This document shows positions 34,606-47,314 of a stretch of DNA of 64,000 bases, piece by piece. The stretch covers positions 310,001 through 374,000 of the forward strand of contig NBBA01000009.1 in NCBI GenBank assembly GCA_002794785.1, written 5' to 3'. Numbering within the stretch: the first letter of the stretch is position 1; each line of letters opens with the position of its first letter. Source of the stretch: Coniferiporia sulphurascens (lineage: Eukaryota; Basidiomycota; Agaricomycetes; Hymenochaetales; Hymenochaetaceae). The translations under genes and the position numbers were made by a program. The notes below the pieces were generated by a model. The model saw only the letters and a list, made by a program, of their open reading frames with translations. It did not search any database and was not told the DNA's origin.

Positions 34606-34611
34606 CACGTG
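34606..34611. promoter_or_regulatory. CACGTG box in a 119-base divergent promoter
   Basis: CACGTG within CCACGTGACC, the same decamer as at 18062-18071. It sits 51 bases from the WD40 ATG and 64 bases from the ATG at 34675, so one site could serve both genes. Confidence 0.5.
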
Positions 34612-34674
34612 ACCGCATTTACTGTACCGCCATTAATTTTGTACGATATACTAACTCGCTTTTGCTGCACTGTG

Positions 34675-35529
34675 ATGAGCAAGAGATTGGCCTCCTTTAA
34701 TGGGCCCTCTACACCGACTTCTTCACCAGTACAGGTCAGGAAGCAGGCAAATGTTCCTTCATCACCATCACGGCCCACTGAATCCACGTACCACCGGAAA
34801 GTGCGCGTGTTACTCCAGGAGACGCGCGGGGTAGCGCGCACTTGGGACGAACTCGTCAAAATCGACGGACTAAAGGCTGTGACAGCCCTGACGGACGCGA
34901 GGACGGATCTGAAGTGAGTGTTGCTTTAAGCGTACTTATCGGCAGAAAGTGACCGCGCCAGACGTTTAGCAATGTTCTCCGCCTTGTACCGGAAGATGCC
35001 CAGCCGCGGACAAGGCTCGTTGGACCTAGACTCGCTATAATGGAGAGGGGCATTGATGATCTGGATGCGGTCGTTGCGAAACTCGTAAGTAAATTACCCT
35101 TACTTGAACGGAGATGCTCAAGACGGCGCAGAAAAGGCAGTTTGCGAAGCTTAACTCCATAATGGATAGCCTCGAGGAATTGGTTTATGAAGCACATAAA
35201 CAAAAAGGCTGGAACTGGGTCCATTCCGAACCCCTTTGGTGCACTTGGACATTGGAGAAATTCGGTACTGAACTATCTCGAATCATATGATGTCGATATT
35301 GATTAAGTGAACAGCAACCAGAATGCCTGACCTCCTTTTGCCCTATCATCGCTCGCTTCAGCTACAAATGGAGATTGTAGAATCACTTCGAAACCATTCG
35401 CTATCTTTCGAAGAGTCCCAGAAATATGTAGCAAAGTGGGTAGCCCAACCACATCTTGAAGCTGACGAATGGGTCTCAGAGTGGGAAGACTTATGTGCAG
35501 TCGAAGTAGAGAGGTGGAATGCGAGATAA
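34675..35529 (+). CDS. Conserved-looking protein of unknown function, helical
   Basis: Exons 34675-34913, 34970-35084, 35132-35264 and 35315-35529 join in frame to 233 residues. I do not recognise the family with confidence. The first ~35 residues are Ser/Pro-rich (STPTSSPVQ, PSSPSRPTE). The rest is helical and charged: VRVLLQETRGVARTWDELV, then LAIMERGIDDLDAVVAKL, KLNSIMDSLEELVYEAHKQK, a Trp-rich stretch GWNWVHSEPLWCTWTLEKF, and a long C-terminal helix ending EWEDLCAVEVERWNAR. The Trp/Leu heptad spacing suggests a coiled-coil or helical-bundle subunit of some complex. It has no transmembrane segment or signal peptide. The length and composition are not those of an enzyme. It is paired head to head with the WD40 gene. 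Confidence 0.72.
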
Positions 35530-35603
35530 ACGTTGCTTAGCCATCGCAATACAGGAAACAGAAAACAAAACAGAAGTGCAGCAAGTATATAAAGTATAGG
35601 TGA

Positions 35604-38600
35604 CTAGAGGTCCTCGTCGTCCGATATTCGGATCTCGTCTTCATTTTGTTGTTGAACGACGTTGTCCCCGCCAGTAGCGGCGGTATCATTCGGTGCAGAT
35701 GGCACAGCCGCCTTCGCGGCAGGAACAAACGCCATCCCCTTCCCACCACCAGCCTGTCTCTCCGCAAGCGCCATGGGATCCGTTGAATCAACCGCATCTT
35801 CCACGGTGATGGGTGCCGTGCCCTTACGTGCCGCCATCGCTTGTGCCGCGAGGAACGAAGCCTCGGTGTTAAACTGCGCCTGCACACCGCGCTTGATGCG
35901 CAGCATCTCACGGAACGTGTCTTCTGAGCCCGTCTCGATCTCGAAGTTGTACCACTCCGTCCAAAACTCGGGCATTACGCGCGGATCACAGAACTGTGAC
36001 GCATGTGCGTAGATCGCGCGTGCACGGTCGATTTCGCCAAGTTTGCGCTCAAGCTGCGCAAAGCGTAGGCACATCTGTGCTGTCTGTTTATCCGGCAGTA
36101 CTTCAAGAGCACGTTCATAGATAGGTCGAGTTGCGGGCAGACCGAAGTTCGCAACCGCTTTGGCAATGTAAATTGTGAACATCTAGCCAAATATTGTCAG
36201 AGAACGGACACTTGCTACTGAGCAATGAAATACATACCTCGAACTTGTCTTCATCAGCAACGGCCTGTGCAGCGCGCTCGAAGACCTTCATTGCTCGCTT
36301 AGCTAGACCATGCTCCTCTTCAAAATGACCATACATAAGGTACAGAGGTTTGCAAAACTTGGGGGGACAGTGCTCTAATGCCTGCTCGAACAGGTCACGC
36401 GTGCGCTCAAGTTTAGATCCACCCTTCAACATGCTCATCAGCACTGCCCACTCTACTAAAAGAAAAGAATTGCACATACATATCGCTTTACGAACTTCGA
36501 CAAGTAGATGTTCCAGATTTCGAAAGCCACGGGGAACGTGAAGAGCTCTACGCCCCGCTCATACACCTTGAAACTTTCCTCGAAGTATTTGTTCTCTTCA
36601 AGGAATGCTGCATAGTTGACAACTATTTGTGCGTTAGCTATGCGAAGCTCAAATATCTTGTCATACACAGCCTTCGCTGTATCGACAGTGCCAATCGATT
36701 CCTCTAAGTCAACGTAAAAGGACCAGAGCTTGATAGATTTGAAAAGACGGGCTTGGACAGGTAAGGACTAGAATATGCAAGATGTTAGGGAAAGTCGATG
36801 AGATTGAGGGTAAAAGTTAAAACACACAAGGTCGTGATAATTTATTTTTGGATTCTTTGGCACGACCGCTGCGCGCTGCATAACACGGATCGCTTCATCG
36901 TAATTTTCGTGGCGTAACTCCATTTCTGCCCATTCACACCAGACTTCTGCGAGGTCTTCGACAGTCTTGAAGTTGACCTTTGTCGCCTTTTCCAAGATCT
37001 TACGCGCACTGTCAAGGTCCTTCTCGGCCTCACCCGTCGTGCCCCCCTCTTCATAGAACTTGGAGAAGTTGATGAAGAGCCGGTAAAAGTTTGCGGTGGC
37101 CTTTTTGGGCTGAATGGTCGATAGAGCATTGGTATACGTTTCCGCAACCTTTGATGGAGAAAAGACATGAGTTTCTCCTAAACATTCCCCTAGCAAGACG
37201 GACGCATACCTTTTCATCGACATTTCCCCACAGAGCGACTCGCTTTTCCCACTCTTGCACATCATTTGGATTACGCCTTAGCAACACGTCGTTCACGAGG
37301 AATGGTCTTCGGTCCATCAGTTCCTCAAACTCTTTCATTCGCTCGTCAAGATCCTTCTCGGTCTCCTTCGTCTCCTCATCGTCGTCCTCGTCGGGATCTG
37401 CTAAGGCTTCCATGAGTGCGCTAATGAGCGACTCCGAGAACTCAGCATATGCGTCGAAGATCTGTGTGAAGTCGCGGATTGTAAGTGAAGCCGCAATTCC
37501 CTGTTCAAAAGTGGCCTTTGCGCGATCAAATTCGCCTCGCTTGATCCAGTACGTCGAAAGACCGGTCCACAGACGACCAGCTTGATCTTTGTATATCTCC
37601 AAGCCGTCTTCGCGAACAATACGCTCCACGTCGAGCCGTCGAGTGCTCGCAGGATCCTCGTCCTCATCGTATTGAGGTAGTTTCTTGCCATCTTTATCAA
37701 CGGCAACGGCAGGACCGGCAAACCGGATTAGGGGGCCAATTAGGGACACCTGCTTCTGCTCTTCCTTAGCAGCTTCAGCAGCTTCTGCGTCCGCTTTCTC
37801 CTTCTCCTTCTCGTTTGAGATAGTCTGTTCAGCGCTCACGCCGACCTCTTCCGGATACTGCTCAACAACGTCGAGCCACTCCCCGAGGAGTTGGTAAGGG
37901 CTCTTTCCCTCTGGGCTTGTGTACTCCCCTTTCGCCGCCTTCCTAGCTAATGATAAAAGCAGTTTGGCCGCTTCGAGGGGCCTGGGAGACGGGTTTGTTG
38001 GTGCTAGAAGGATAGATACGTAGCGCTCCGTCACGCTAGGGTCAACAGCCAGGTAGCGGCGGTACACGGCGACGCACGTGGAACCGCCTTTGGCTTCAGC
38101 CCAAAGGAGGTACCGAACCCATATCCTATTATGTAGCGACGGGGGAAGCGTACGAAGGGCACGATCAAACGTTCGGCGTGCGTGCGTATGTGAGAAAACA
38201 CCGGGACACATTGGATGCGAGAAGATAGACAAGTAGAGTAACCACAGTTGGGGCAACTAATGCGTTGGATCGAATGTCAATTATTGCGAAAATAACGTTG
38301 AGTGCAGTACGTACGTTTGGTAACCACATGAGAGCCCGCTCGAAGGTCGACACAAGTGCTTTCCATTCCTCATAGCCGACGAAGCCATCCAGACCACCCT
38401 CATACCGCTCAAGGTCCTCCTTCTCATCCTCCAGGGCATCCTTCATCTCTGGTAACTTCTTCCGACCGCCTGCACGCTTTTTCTGCACAAACTTCCCGAG
38501 CACATATGACATGCGCATATGAAGGTATGACTTCCATAGCTTAAACGACCCTGGAAATTGCGCGAGCGCGGACTCGTAAAGATACGTTAAGCGCTGGAGA

Positions 38601-38968
38601 CTCAGACGTGCCGTCGGAGAAGCAAGTGGACCCAGCAACAACGCAACCGAAGGATCAATATCCGAAGAGAGCTCCGCCTTTTGCTGTGCCGTAGCCGCCT
38701 CCTTCGTTGCTTGTATGGCGGTCCACCAGTGACGAAAAGAGAGCGGGTTGCGCAAAAGGTCTTCCTCCCTAGTCAGATCACTAGTTGAGACAAGTCCCGC
38801 ATGTGACAATGGCGTCGGTACCGGGTTCGTCAGAGGGAAACTGGACTTGAGAGTGTCCAAGGCAGGCTTCAGAATGGCGACCGACGGCATTTTGAGTAGC
38901 GGTGTCGGAGTCGTTGCAGACTGCAGTACTTTCACGTCCGCGTTGAGGACGCGGTGATTACGTACCAT
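35604..38968 (-). CDS. SYF1: Pre-mRNA splicing factor Syf1 (XAB2), HAT-repeat protein
   Basis: Component of the NineTeen/Prp19 complex needed for spliceosome activation. Six exons (38315-38968, 37210-38256, 36828-37148, 36480-36767, 36238-36423, 35604-36182) give 1024 residues. HAT repeats run through most of it, for example FERALMWLPN-LPQLWLLYLSIF, HARRTFDRALRTLP and RIWVRYLLWAEAKGG. Further repeats include VAVYRRYLAVDPSVTERYV, KLWSFYVDLEESIGTVD and RDLFEQALEHCPP. The stretch EKLVDF-type linkers and the conserved LRIKRGVQAQFNTEASFLAAQ near the end match Syf1. Residues 1-26 may be artefactual: GTACGT...CTGCAG right after the ATG could be an intron, and MPSVAILKP (38890) is an alternative start. 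The acidic end is RISDDEDL. Confidence 0.94.
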
Positions 38969-39053
38969 GTTTCCTTTTCTGCATGACTGGACTAACTCAG
39001 TATGCTATCAGTACTTGCCGCTTATTGAACGACACTGGCGTATCCTGTAAACA

Positions 39054-40500
39054 ATGGTAGGCGGCAGCACTATACCCGGGTCAGAGCGCGACTTGACACC
39101 GACACTAAATAGCATGGGGTTAGGCGCACGCATTTATCCGTCGAAGCTACCGCAGCCCGCAAGAAAAAGGAAGAGGCTAAGCTGAAGGAATATCTTGAAC
39201 TGAATGACGATGTCCTCGCTAGAGTGCGTGCGTCGACAGAGACGAGCTAGCAAATCGGAATAAATCACTTTCTTCCGCAGAAAAAGAACAAAGACTGGAG
39301 TCTTGAGGCACTCAATCTTACCACAAGACTCCTCACAATGAACCCGGAGTTCTATACGGTATGGAACTACAGACGCGACATATTCACGAACGGCATATTC
39401 ACTGAATGGTGAGCATATGTTTCCAGATATAGTTTTGGGTGCTGAATGTGCTAGAATTTAAGCACTCCCAACGACATAAATGATGTCTTGAACACTGATC
39501 TGGAGTTGACGGAGACCTTTCTAAGGCGACACCCCAAGGTCTATTGGATTTGGAATCATCGACGCTGGTGTCTCCAACACGTCCCCGATGGCCCGGAGGG
39601 CGATATCTCCGGTTGGAAGAAGCAGAACTGGGCAATGGAGCTGGCTGCAGTTGAGCGGATGCTCGATGCCGATTCACGGAACTGTGCGTATGCGCGCCGG
39701 CCGTGATTCGCGCTGCTTGACCTTCTTTTTAAACTCTAGTCCATGCGTGGGACTACCGCAGATATGTGCTTGCGTCAATGCCAGTGAAGAGGCCCGAAAC
39801 CGACGAACTCGCATACACGATAAGGAAGATTGAAGCCAATTTTTCGAATTTCAGTGCATGGCACCAACGATCCAAGGTCTACTCCTCAATGTGGGAACAA
39901 GGACTGCTGGTCGAAGCGAAGAGCAAAGATGAAGGTGCGCTTCTGCCGAAATTCGTGTGACTTGGTAAACCTAGAATCGTTGACTCTGGTTCGCTGTCAG
40001 AGCTAGAGTTAATTAAGCAAGCTCTGTATGTCGACCCATATGACCAGAGTGCTTGGATTTACCACAGGTGGCTTGTGGGAAATGGTAGGGAGGACAATCA
40101 CCCTTGAACTTCAATTTCTGATGCATATGCACAGGTGACAACAAATCTTTGTTGGTCCGTGAAATCGACGTCATCGCAGAGCTCTCCGAGGTAGAACCAG
40201 ATTGCAAGTGTGAGTATATCTCGAGACACTCGCCTAACAGTTGGGTCTATTCGATTAACACGCCCGCCAACCTTATCAGGGTGTCTTGAATCTCTTGTCC
40301 ATTACAAACGCCTTCTCCTGGAAAAATATCTCCGCCGCGATGCGGAATCCGCGGAGGCAGAAGCACAAAGGGAAAAAGTCCTTAACGAGTGCCTGGATAC
40401 ACTCGTTACTTTGGAGAAAATAGATCCCTTCAGAGCGCGGCGGTATCAGGAAATATGTGAGCAGGTTGTGAACCTCGGAAAGAGCACTCTCCAATGCTGA
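39054..40500 (+). CDS. BET4: Rab geranylgeranyltransferase alpha subunit (Bet4)
   Basis: Alpha subunit of the enzyme that prenylates Rab GTPases with Rep/Mrs6. Eight exons: 39054-39056, 39113-39223, 39281-39408, 39463-39683, 39740-39934, 40001-40084, 40135-40209, 40280-40500, giving 345 residues. The first coding exon is only the ATG; splicing it to 39113 creates MHGVRR, the well-known N-terminus of this subunit. Prenyltransferase alpha repeats are clear: FYTVWNYRRDIF, VYWIWNHRRWCLQ, FHAWDYRRYVLAS, FSAWHQRSKVY and SAWIYHRWLVGN. The C-terminus has EKIDPFRARRYQEIC and then a short tail to TGA 40498-40500. Syf1 starts only 85 bases upstream on the other strand. Confidence 0.94.
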
Positions 40501-42542
40501 ATCAATCTCCAGCCAGAAATTTGCAGAACATGTGATGTAGTAATGGTAACAACGTCCTTGTGTACTTTAATTGTAATCCAGACGCGAAGAAATCCGAACT
40601 CATATACATCTCTGTACAACCGCTGATCTATCGCTTTACGGAGTGGTTCACAAAGGCACATCTCGGGCTCAAGTTGCGGAATGCATCAAACGGAGGACGT
40701 CATGTCACGGTCGTAGGTTTGTTTAAGTCCTCACGCGGGCTGCCGAATGGGTCAAACACGCATTGATGGTCCTTTCTTTACCTTTGAAGTCCAGCTTGTA
40801 TAAATGGACACAAAGGCGGCTTCTTGTAGGTAGAGTCAGGACTAAGTTGGCAAAATAGCCAATTATGGCTGCCGCCTCTAACTCTTCCTGGACCTTCGCC
40901 GCGCTGCACTGCCAACAAAAGCCGATACACATGGGGCGACAGTTCTTACAAGGACCCGTCCCAAAAAGGGGGTTTGGTTATGTGCTAAGTAAAAGGGATG
41001 TGCTGAAGCATCAATAGGCGGCTGCGTGTAGGTCGTCAAGAAGGCGACGGCCCGGGTGGATCTTCTTCATTCGGTGCGAGGACGAATCCGGTCGTTAATG
41101 ATTTCAAGAACCAAGAGAAGAACCAAGGAAGCTGAACCTTGATAAACAAGTTCGTACTGCCGCTCAATCAAGGGTGAAGTGCAAAGGAGTTAGTCGCACT
41201 GCTGCTCCCGAGATTCTTGTGGCTGGTGTCCGGCCGACTCCGCCACTAACTGTTCTTATTACTTGATGATACATATTTCCCAGGAATGCTTGACCGTGTC
41301 CCCTATATGTACACACCTGTTCGCGAGCGCAGCTATGCGTGTCCACCGGGCATCCGCTTATCGATGACGGGGTCGTCGATGCACCGTGCTAGTCCACAAT
41401 ACAGATAACCTGTGGCCGGCCGGTCATGGGTTCATCCCAAATGAAGACTGGCAGGGCGTGTATTCTGAATATGAGATGAGATTCTATCGCCGTAAAGTTT
41501 ATTAGGCTGGCCTTTGCCCGCTTGATCTGATTTGTCTTTCGGCCCGTGCTTTTTCGAGCTGAAAATACAGTAAGTACTAGCGCCAACAATGCGAACGCAC
41601 AGTTAATAAAAATTTAGTCGAGCGGTTCATTTACAATGCGTTCGGCAATTGTTTTGGACCCTCTGTGCAAGGCGTGCATTCGCATGCGACTGCTAGAGAC
41701 AAGTAGACGCTCTAGGATGGATTGTTCGGTTCCACTCGGGCATGTTTTCGCCGAGAGAAACGGCGCCTTGTCAACTCGAGGCGCGAGCCGACGCCGAGCA
41801 GTGGGAAGATTACGAGACCGAAAGAACTGAAGGGCGCCAAGTTTCAAAGGTGGACTCGCTACTTTCTTGGACTGGGGCTATGGACGCTTCCATTCCGTCC
41901 GCCGCACGCTCCCCTCGCGCGTCGACGGATCCTGATCGGCCCAGATCGCGTACCTCATCCTCTTGAGTACTTATGACGCATGTAATTCTGTTTGATGTTT
42001 TTTTTATGGGGTCTCTTCGCGAACAAGACCAGCATATGCCTGACTCATTTTGGTCGGCGGCATCGGTACGTCACAGCCTGGCCGGTGGGACGAGCCACTG
42101 GATATCGAGGAAAACACGGACAGAGTGGCCGTGCACATCTGACGCTTGCAGATATGGTACACGCGTACGAGGGCAAGCAGCAGTGAGTTCCCGAGAGCCC
42201 AAGAAGAGCCTTTGTTTGCCCTTTGTTTATACACGATTTCCGTGCCTGCGTTAAATGCAAACATAAGTACAAAAAGAAATGCACATATGCCAGATCGTGG
42301 AAAACGGACGGGCCCAGATCCATAGAGAAAGAAATTCCGAGGAGAGAAATGGAAAAAAATAAAAGGGAAAAAAAGAGTTTGCCGGTAGGATTTGATGAGA
42401 AGGAGCGCGGGTGCAGCGTGGCTTCAATGAGGCGAGGCTGCTCTTTACCTCGCGAGTGTCATTTTCGTCGTGCACCTCCTCTATCTTCCCCTCCATCCAC
42501 GCATCTCGACGATAGTCGTATCCTGTCCTCCCCTTTACACCC
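40501..42542. other. 2 kb gap with no confident gene
   Basis: Between Bet4 and the EDC4-like gene. Open frames at 41742-41966 and 41992-42186 on the plus strand have coding-like composition (DAEQWEDYETERTEGRQ; SGRAHLTLADMVHAYEGKQQ) but no start, family or partner exon could be found. The last ~300 bases are purine/pyrimidine-rich and probably the EDC4-like promoter. Confidence 0.4.
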
Positions 42543-42653
42543 ATGGACAGATCCAGTTTTAACGTCATGAGTCTTTTCGCAAAGGCTGTAACTCCCCCGC
42601 CGGACCCATCTTCTCCCTCTCTCCAGGATCTCAACCTTACCCAGCCGGCCCAC

Positions 42654-42686
<33 letters not shown>

Positions 42687-45600
42687 TCATCCTTACAGCA
42701 CGTTTCACCTGCACAATCATATCGCGAGCCTCCACCCTCCTCTCCACCAAAGTCCCTCGACTCTCTTTTCCGCAACATCAACCCTCAGCCCTCGGGACAG
42801 TCTGAGCCAACACTTCCTGCAGCAAGCGCGAACATGAACAACCCGTTCAGGACGCAGCCGCCGACACAGACGTCCAATAACTCCGCGCCAGCGACACCAG
42901 TCTCCTCTATCACCGCCGGCTCTGCATCTTCAGGCGGCTCCGCAGGAAATCAGCCGCCCGCAGACCGCCAGAGTGCCCTCTTGTCGTTGCTCGGCTCAAC
43001 AGTAGGCGGGTCTTCCGCTAACACCAGTCATCAATCCACCATCGGTTCCTCCATGAACCAGCCTCTCATTCCACACCAACCACCCACGCCACCTAGCGTC
43101 GAGCAACGCACGAGGCCTATGCCGTCCCAGTCTGGAAACGAGGCCCAAGGAAAGATACTGCTGGAACAGTTAATGTCTGGGTGAGTTGGATTCCCTATTG
43201 GTTAATTTCGTTGTTTTATGTTGCATATATCCACTATTTTCAATCGGTGAACTGACTACTGTTTGCGGTCTTTGCATTTTTCTTGTCATAGCAACCTCGG
43301 AGGTGCCAATTTCGCTGACCAGTCCCAAAGCTCGTATCCTGCAACCGCACCCATGCAATATCCACCACAGCCATACGGACCTTTCCCAGCGGATACTTAC
43401 CAAGGACATTACGCCCAGGAGATGTCTCGGGATATGATTCAAGGCCCGCCGCCAAATCAACCATTACCCCCCTCTCCCAGTCGCAAATCTATGTTCGATT
43501 TCGTCTCACCATTCGACGCGCTTGCATCTTCGACCTCTGCTTCAGGGAAGAAGAAGGCCGAGTCCGTCACAATGAGCCCAGACACGCGGGCCGACGCCGA
43601 CGACTGGACGTCACTCGCCGCTGATCCTAAGCGGAAATCCATGGAGAATCTTATGGATCAGTTAACTAGGAGCCAAGGTCCTCTTGCTCCTCCACAGCAC
43701 CAGCTCGACTCGTACAGTCCGGAGCCGCCTACGCCGCCTCTTGAACCCGTCCAGTTCCAACAGAAGGCTGCCTATCCCATGAAGTCACAGGCGCCTTCTT
43801 CGCCCCGTGGGTCGCCGCCGCGGACGTACCAGCATCACGCATACCCTCAACACCGTGCTGGAGAATCTCCTAGCGGACCTGGTATGATGCAGGGTCCTGG
43901 AAACAAAGGCAGAGCCGGATCTTCGCCTGTACGAGGCAACTGGAAGAACGGCCAGGAGAACAGGATGCGTCCAAAGCCTAAGACATTCATTAACTCTCCG
44001 TAAGTCAAACCGAACCCTCATGTAGCAGGTATACTCACGAAAAAAAATAGCCTCCCCTCGCAGAACATCATATTTGACGTCTCCCAGAGTCAGGAGAACG
44101 TGCAGGCATCTCGTGATTGCGTGAAGTCTACAGCTATTGCGCTTGTCAAAGTCGACCCGACGTTCCTGCCGGGAACGACTATCGGCGCGACTCACTGGGT
44201 CGCGTACGCCATGACACGAGGTCGCGTTAGGGTCATTAGCAGATCGAGTGGTGACCGCACACTGCTGCAGCTGCCTGCAGTCTTCGGTTCCACCGTGTCA
44301 GTGACGGACATGGCGGTGTACGGCAACAGACTTGCAGGAGTAACTTCGGACGGTGGATTCGTCGTATGGGAGCTTCCCGAGGTGATCACAGACGATGTTC
44401 CGTGAGTTATTACTCGGTGGCATCACTACGCTGGCTGGCTTATTGACGTTAATATGTAGTGGCAAAGTTCTCGTATGCATCGTCCCCACTAACGAATTCG
44501 AGCCCTTGCATTCGGTCAAGTGGCACCCGAAGGATCCCGACACCCTAGCCGTGGCGTCCGACTCTAACATCCATCTAATGAACGTTGCTGAGGCCGCCCA
44601 CGTCTTCCGAGGCGCACCCTTCACACAGATTGATCTGCACCGTGTTGCTCAGATATTTACTGTCTCTTCTGTGAGTGTATCCGGACCTCTCTCTGGTTGA
44701 TAGTTTTTTTAAGACTAAATTCCAACAGCCTCTGATTTCCTTTGATTTCGATACGCCTCACCAAGCTCTTGCTACGATTTCGGAGGACTCTGTCTTGACT
44801 CTTTGGAACATACCTGACAAGCTATCCTTCTGGTCGCAGAAAATTCCTGGCGACGGCATCCCGTCATCGCTCACTTTCCTGGACGGCGGTGTCGTCATTG
44901 GTCGCAAGAACGGAACGGTATTCCAGTTGCTGCCTGTCATGGGTGACGTCATACTCTCCACTGTCAAGTTCGTCAACAGCGGGAGGGACGATCCCGACAT
45001 GTTCGGCCACGTCACCTATGACAACCGCATCCAGACGCTCTGGGTCGCCAATAGCAAGCGTGACAGTCTCATCGCCCTCAAGGTTTGCTTTGAGATGTCG
45101 ACCCCGTCACCTGACGGCGAGGAGCTCATCCGTGGTGGCTACTTTGAGCAGCTCGTCGAGTTTGTCGGCCCGAAGCCGACGCTCAACTTTGTCATCCTTA
45201 CCGCCGACGCGGACCCGACGGGTGACGAGGCCAACGCTGCATGCATCGCTGCAAAGCTCCCGCCCGGCGAGCTCGCCCTTGTCGCGTTCTCCGTTCACAG
45301 CAGTGGCGTTGACCAGGTGCTCATTCGAAAGGAATGGTACGAGTCCGCCTTCTTGCAGACAACAGCCAAGTTCCCGCCTTTCAATCCGACCCAGGTAGCC
45401 CCTCCTCAGGAGCGCCAGCAGCCGCGTCAGGTGGTCCAGCCCCCTGCGGTTCTCTCACAGCCTATCCCTTCAGCGCCGATAAGGCTGAGAACGCCGCCTT
45501 CTGAGGAAGTCGAAATTGAACAGGCAAAGGACGAAGCTCGTCCTCATGACGGCAAGGCCAAGGCACCCAAAGCCAAGAACGTCGGCTGGAAGGACAAGGA

Positions 45601-47314
45601 GGAGGCCACCGGCGGCAAAGACAAGGGCAAGGAGAAGGAAAAGGCAACCGATTCCCCCGTCCTTAATGACTCGCCTTTGGGTATTGCATTGTCGAAGGAA
45701 ATTCGGAAGGTCGAGGAGAACCTGCACACTCGTATTGGTCGTCTAATCGCCAAGGAGCTGGACAAGCAACGTAAGGAAACTTCACAATATTTACGTTTAA
45801 TCACGTCTCACGTCGTGACATTTTAGAGCAACGTATGGAGGAAGCTCGCGCTAATGAGCAGGCCGCCGACTTCGCCCGCCAAGAAAAAATACTCAAGCTG
45901 ATCTCCACAGAGCTCACGAAGAATACGACTCGCGTGGTGGAAGCCGCTGTGAGGGGTGAAGTGCAGAATTCTGTCCTTCCGTCTCTTGAAAACATTACCA
46001 AGAATGAGGTCAAGGCGGCTATCAACAACCAGATCACGAAGGGACTCAGCGAATCCGTCAAAGCAGTAAGTATCCCTTGTGAGTAACGGATGTTATACTT
46101 ACCAACAATCCAGACACTTCCAAACGAGATTGAAAAGATGTTCATCAGACCTGAGGTTGCGAACCAAGTGGCCCGAAACTTGACAACCTCGCTTTCTCCG
46201 GTCATCGAGCATCATGTCCAGGAAGCAATTTCGAAGACGTTGGTCCCGGCTTACCAAGCGCAGTCCTCTGCTATGCACCAGGACTTGGCTCGCGAGATTC
46301 ACACTGAGATTGCGAACATGAAGAAAGAGGTTGTCTCTTGGCAGAGTGACGCTCTCCGAGGGCAGGAGGTAAGAGTTTTCGATATTCAAATCCCCTTGTA
46401 TTCGTTCTCACTGGCTAATTTGTGTAGTCCATGATCCGTGACATGGACCAGGCAATTCGAGGCCTTTCGGAACAAGTTAAATTCTTGACTATGAACATGC
46501 CGACTATGGGCCACCCTCAATCCACCATTCCTGCACGCAGCTCGCCTAGCTCGTCGGGCTCTGCGTTCGTCTCCGCTGGTCAGTCGCCGATGGGTCAATC
46601 GCTCCACCGCTCGGGTCCTATGGGTCCCAGCTACCCGCCTTACCAGCAGGCACCACTCCCTTCGAATTTACACAATCAGTGGTATGGGCCTAGCCCCAAC
46701 CTGCCTAGCGGCCACAACGCTCAGTCCATGGGACCATCGATGACGGCGCAGCAGCAAGTTGTGCAGCAACAGCCCGCGCCGAAGACCGAAGAGTGGGATG
46801 ACACCTACCTTGCAGTGCTGGGCACGCAGGACCTTAAGCAGCTCCGTGAGCTACTAGCACGCTCCAACCCGGAGGTCATTATGCCTTCGAATGGACCTGG
46901 TCCGCTTTCACAGGCTGTCATCCTAACGCTTGTACATCGCGTAAGTCTGGGAGCTCATCCGATCAAGGTATACTAATTCTCACACTTAAACTCTAGCTTG
47001 CGGCTGCTATCGGTGAGACCTCACCGGTCGACGAAGCGTTTAAGTCGTCTCTTTGGTGGCTCCAGCGCGCAGCTACAACTTTGAACACGAATGTAAGTCT
47101 TTCATGTCGTGAGTCTCGGACTTGTTACTTACCGCACCCCATTTAGGACCCTCTAATTTCTCCGTATATCGCACGTGTGCTCCCAAACGTTTCTCAATCT
47201 CTTAACACGACCAAGCAGCGCCTTGGTTTACTTCCCGGTGGTCCGCAATTGGTCGACACCACACGTCTCATCTCCGACATCCAAGAAACGCTCAACCGCA
47301 AGCCTATGTTGTAA
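42543..47314 (+). CDS. EDC4/Ge-1-like enhancer of mRNA decapping
   Basis: Scaffold of cytoplasmic processing bodies that promotes Dcp2 decapping in animals and plants. Ten exons (42543-43180, 43292-43999, 44051-44401, 44460-44670, 44729-45770, 45827-46065, 46114-46368, 46428-46940, 46997-47092, 47147-47314) give 1406 residues, near human EDC4. Residues 1-450 are low-complexity (Pro/Ser/Gln) with an 11-Gln run at residues 38-48. Residues ~450-830 form a WD40-like region: LAGVTSDGGFVVWELPE, SVKWHPKDPDTLAVASDSNIHLM, ALATISEDSVLTLWNIPD. A charged linker and coiled coil follow (EIRKVEENLHTRIGRLIAKELDKQ; KNEVKAAINNQITKGLSES). The C-terminal helical domain (YLAVLGTQDLKQLRELLARS; SLWWLQRAATTLNTND) is the Ge-1 domain needed for P-body targeting. 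Family identity rests on this architecture. Confidence 0.85.
42654..42686 (+). repeat. CAG/CAA repeat encoding polyglutamine
   Basis: Eleven consecutive CAG or CAA codons in the N-terminal disordered region of the EDC4-like protein. Mixed codons suggest a stable, selected tract. Such runs are common in P-body proteins. Confidence 0.9.
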
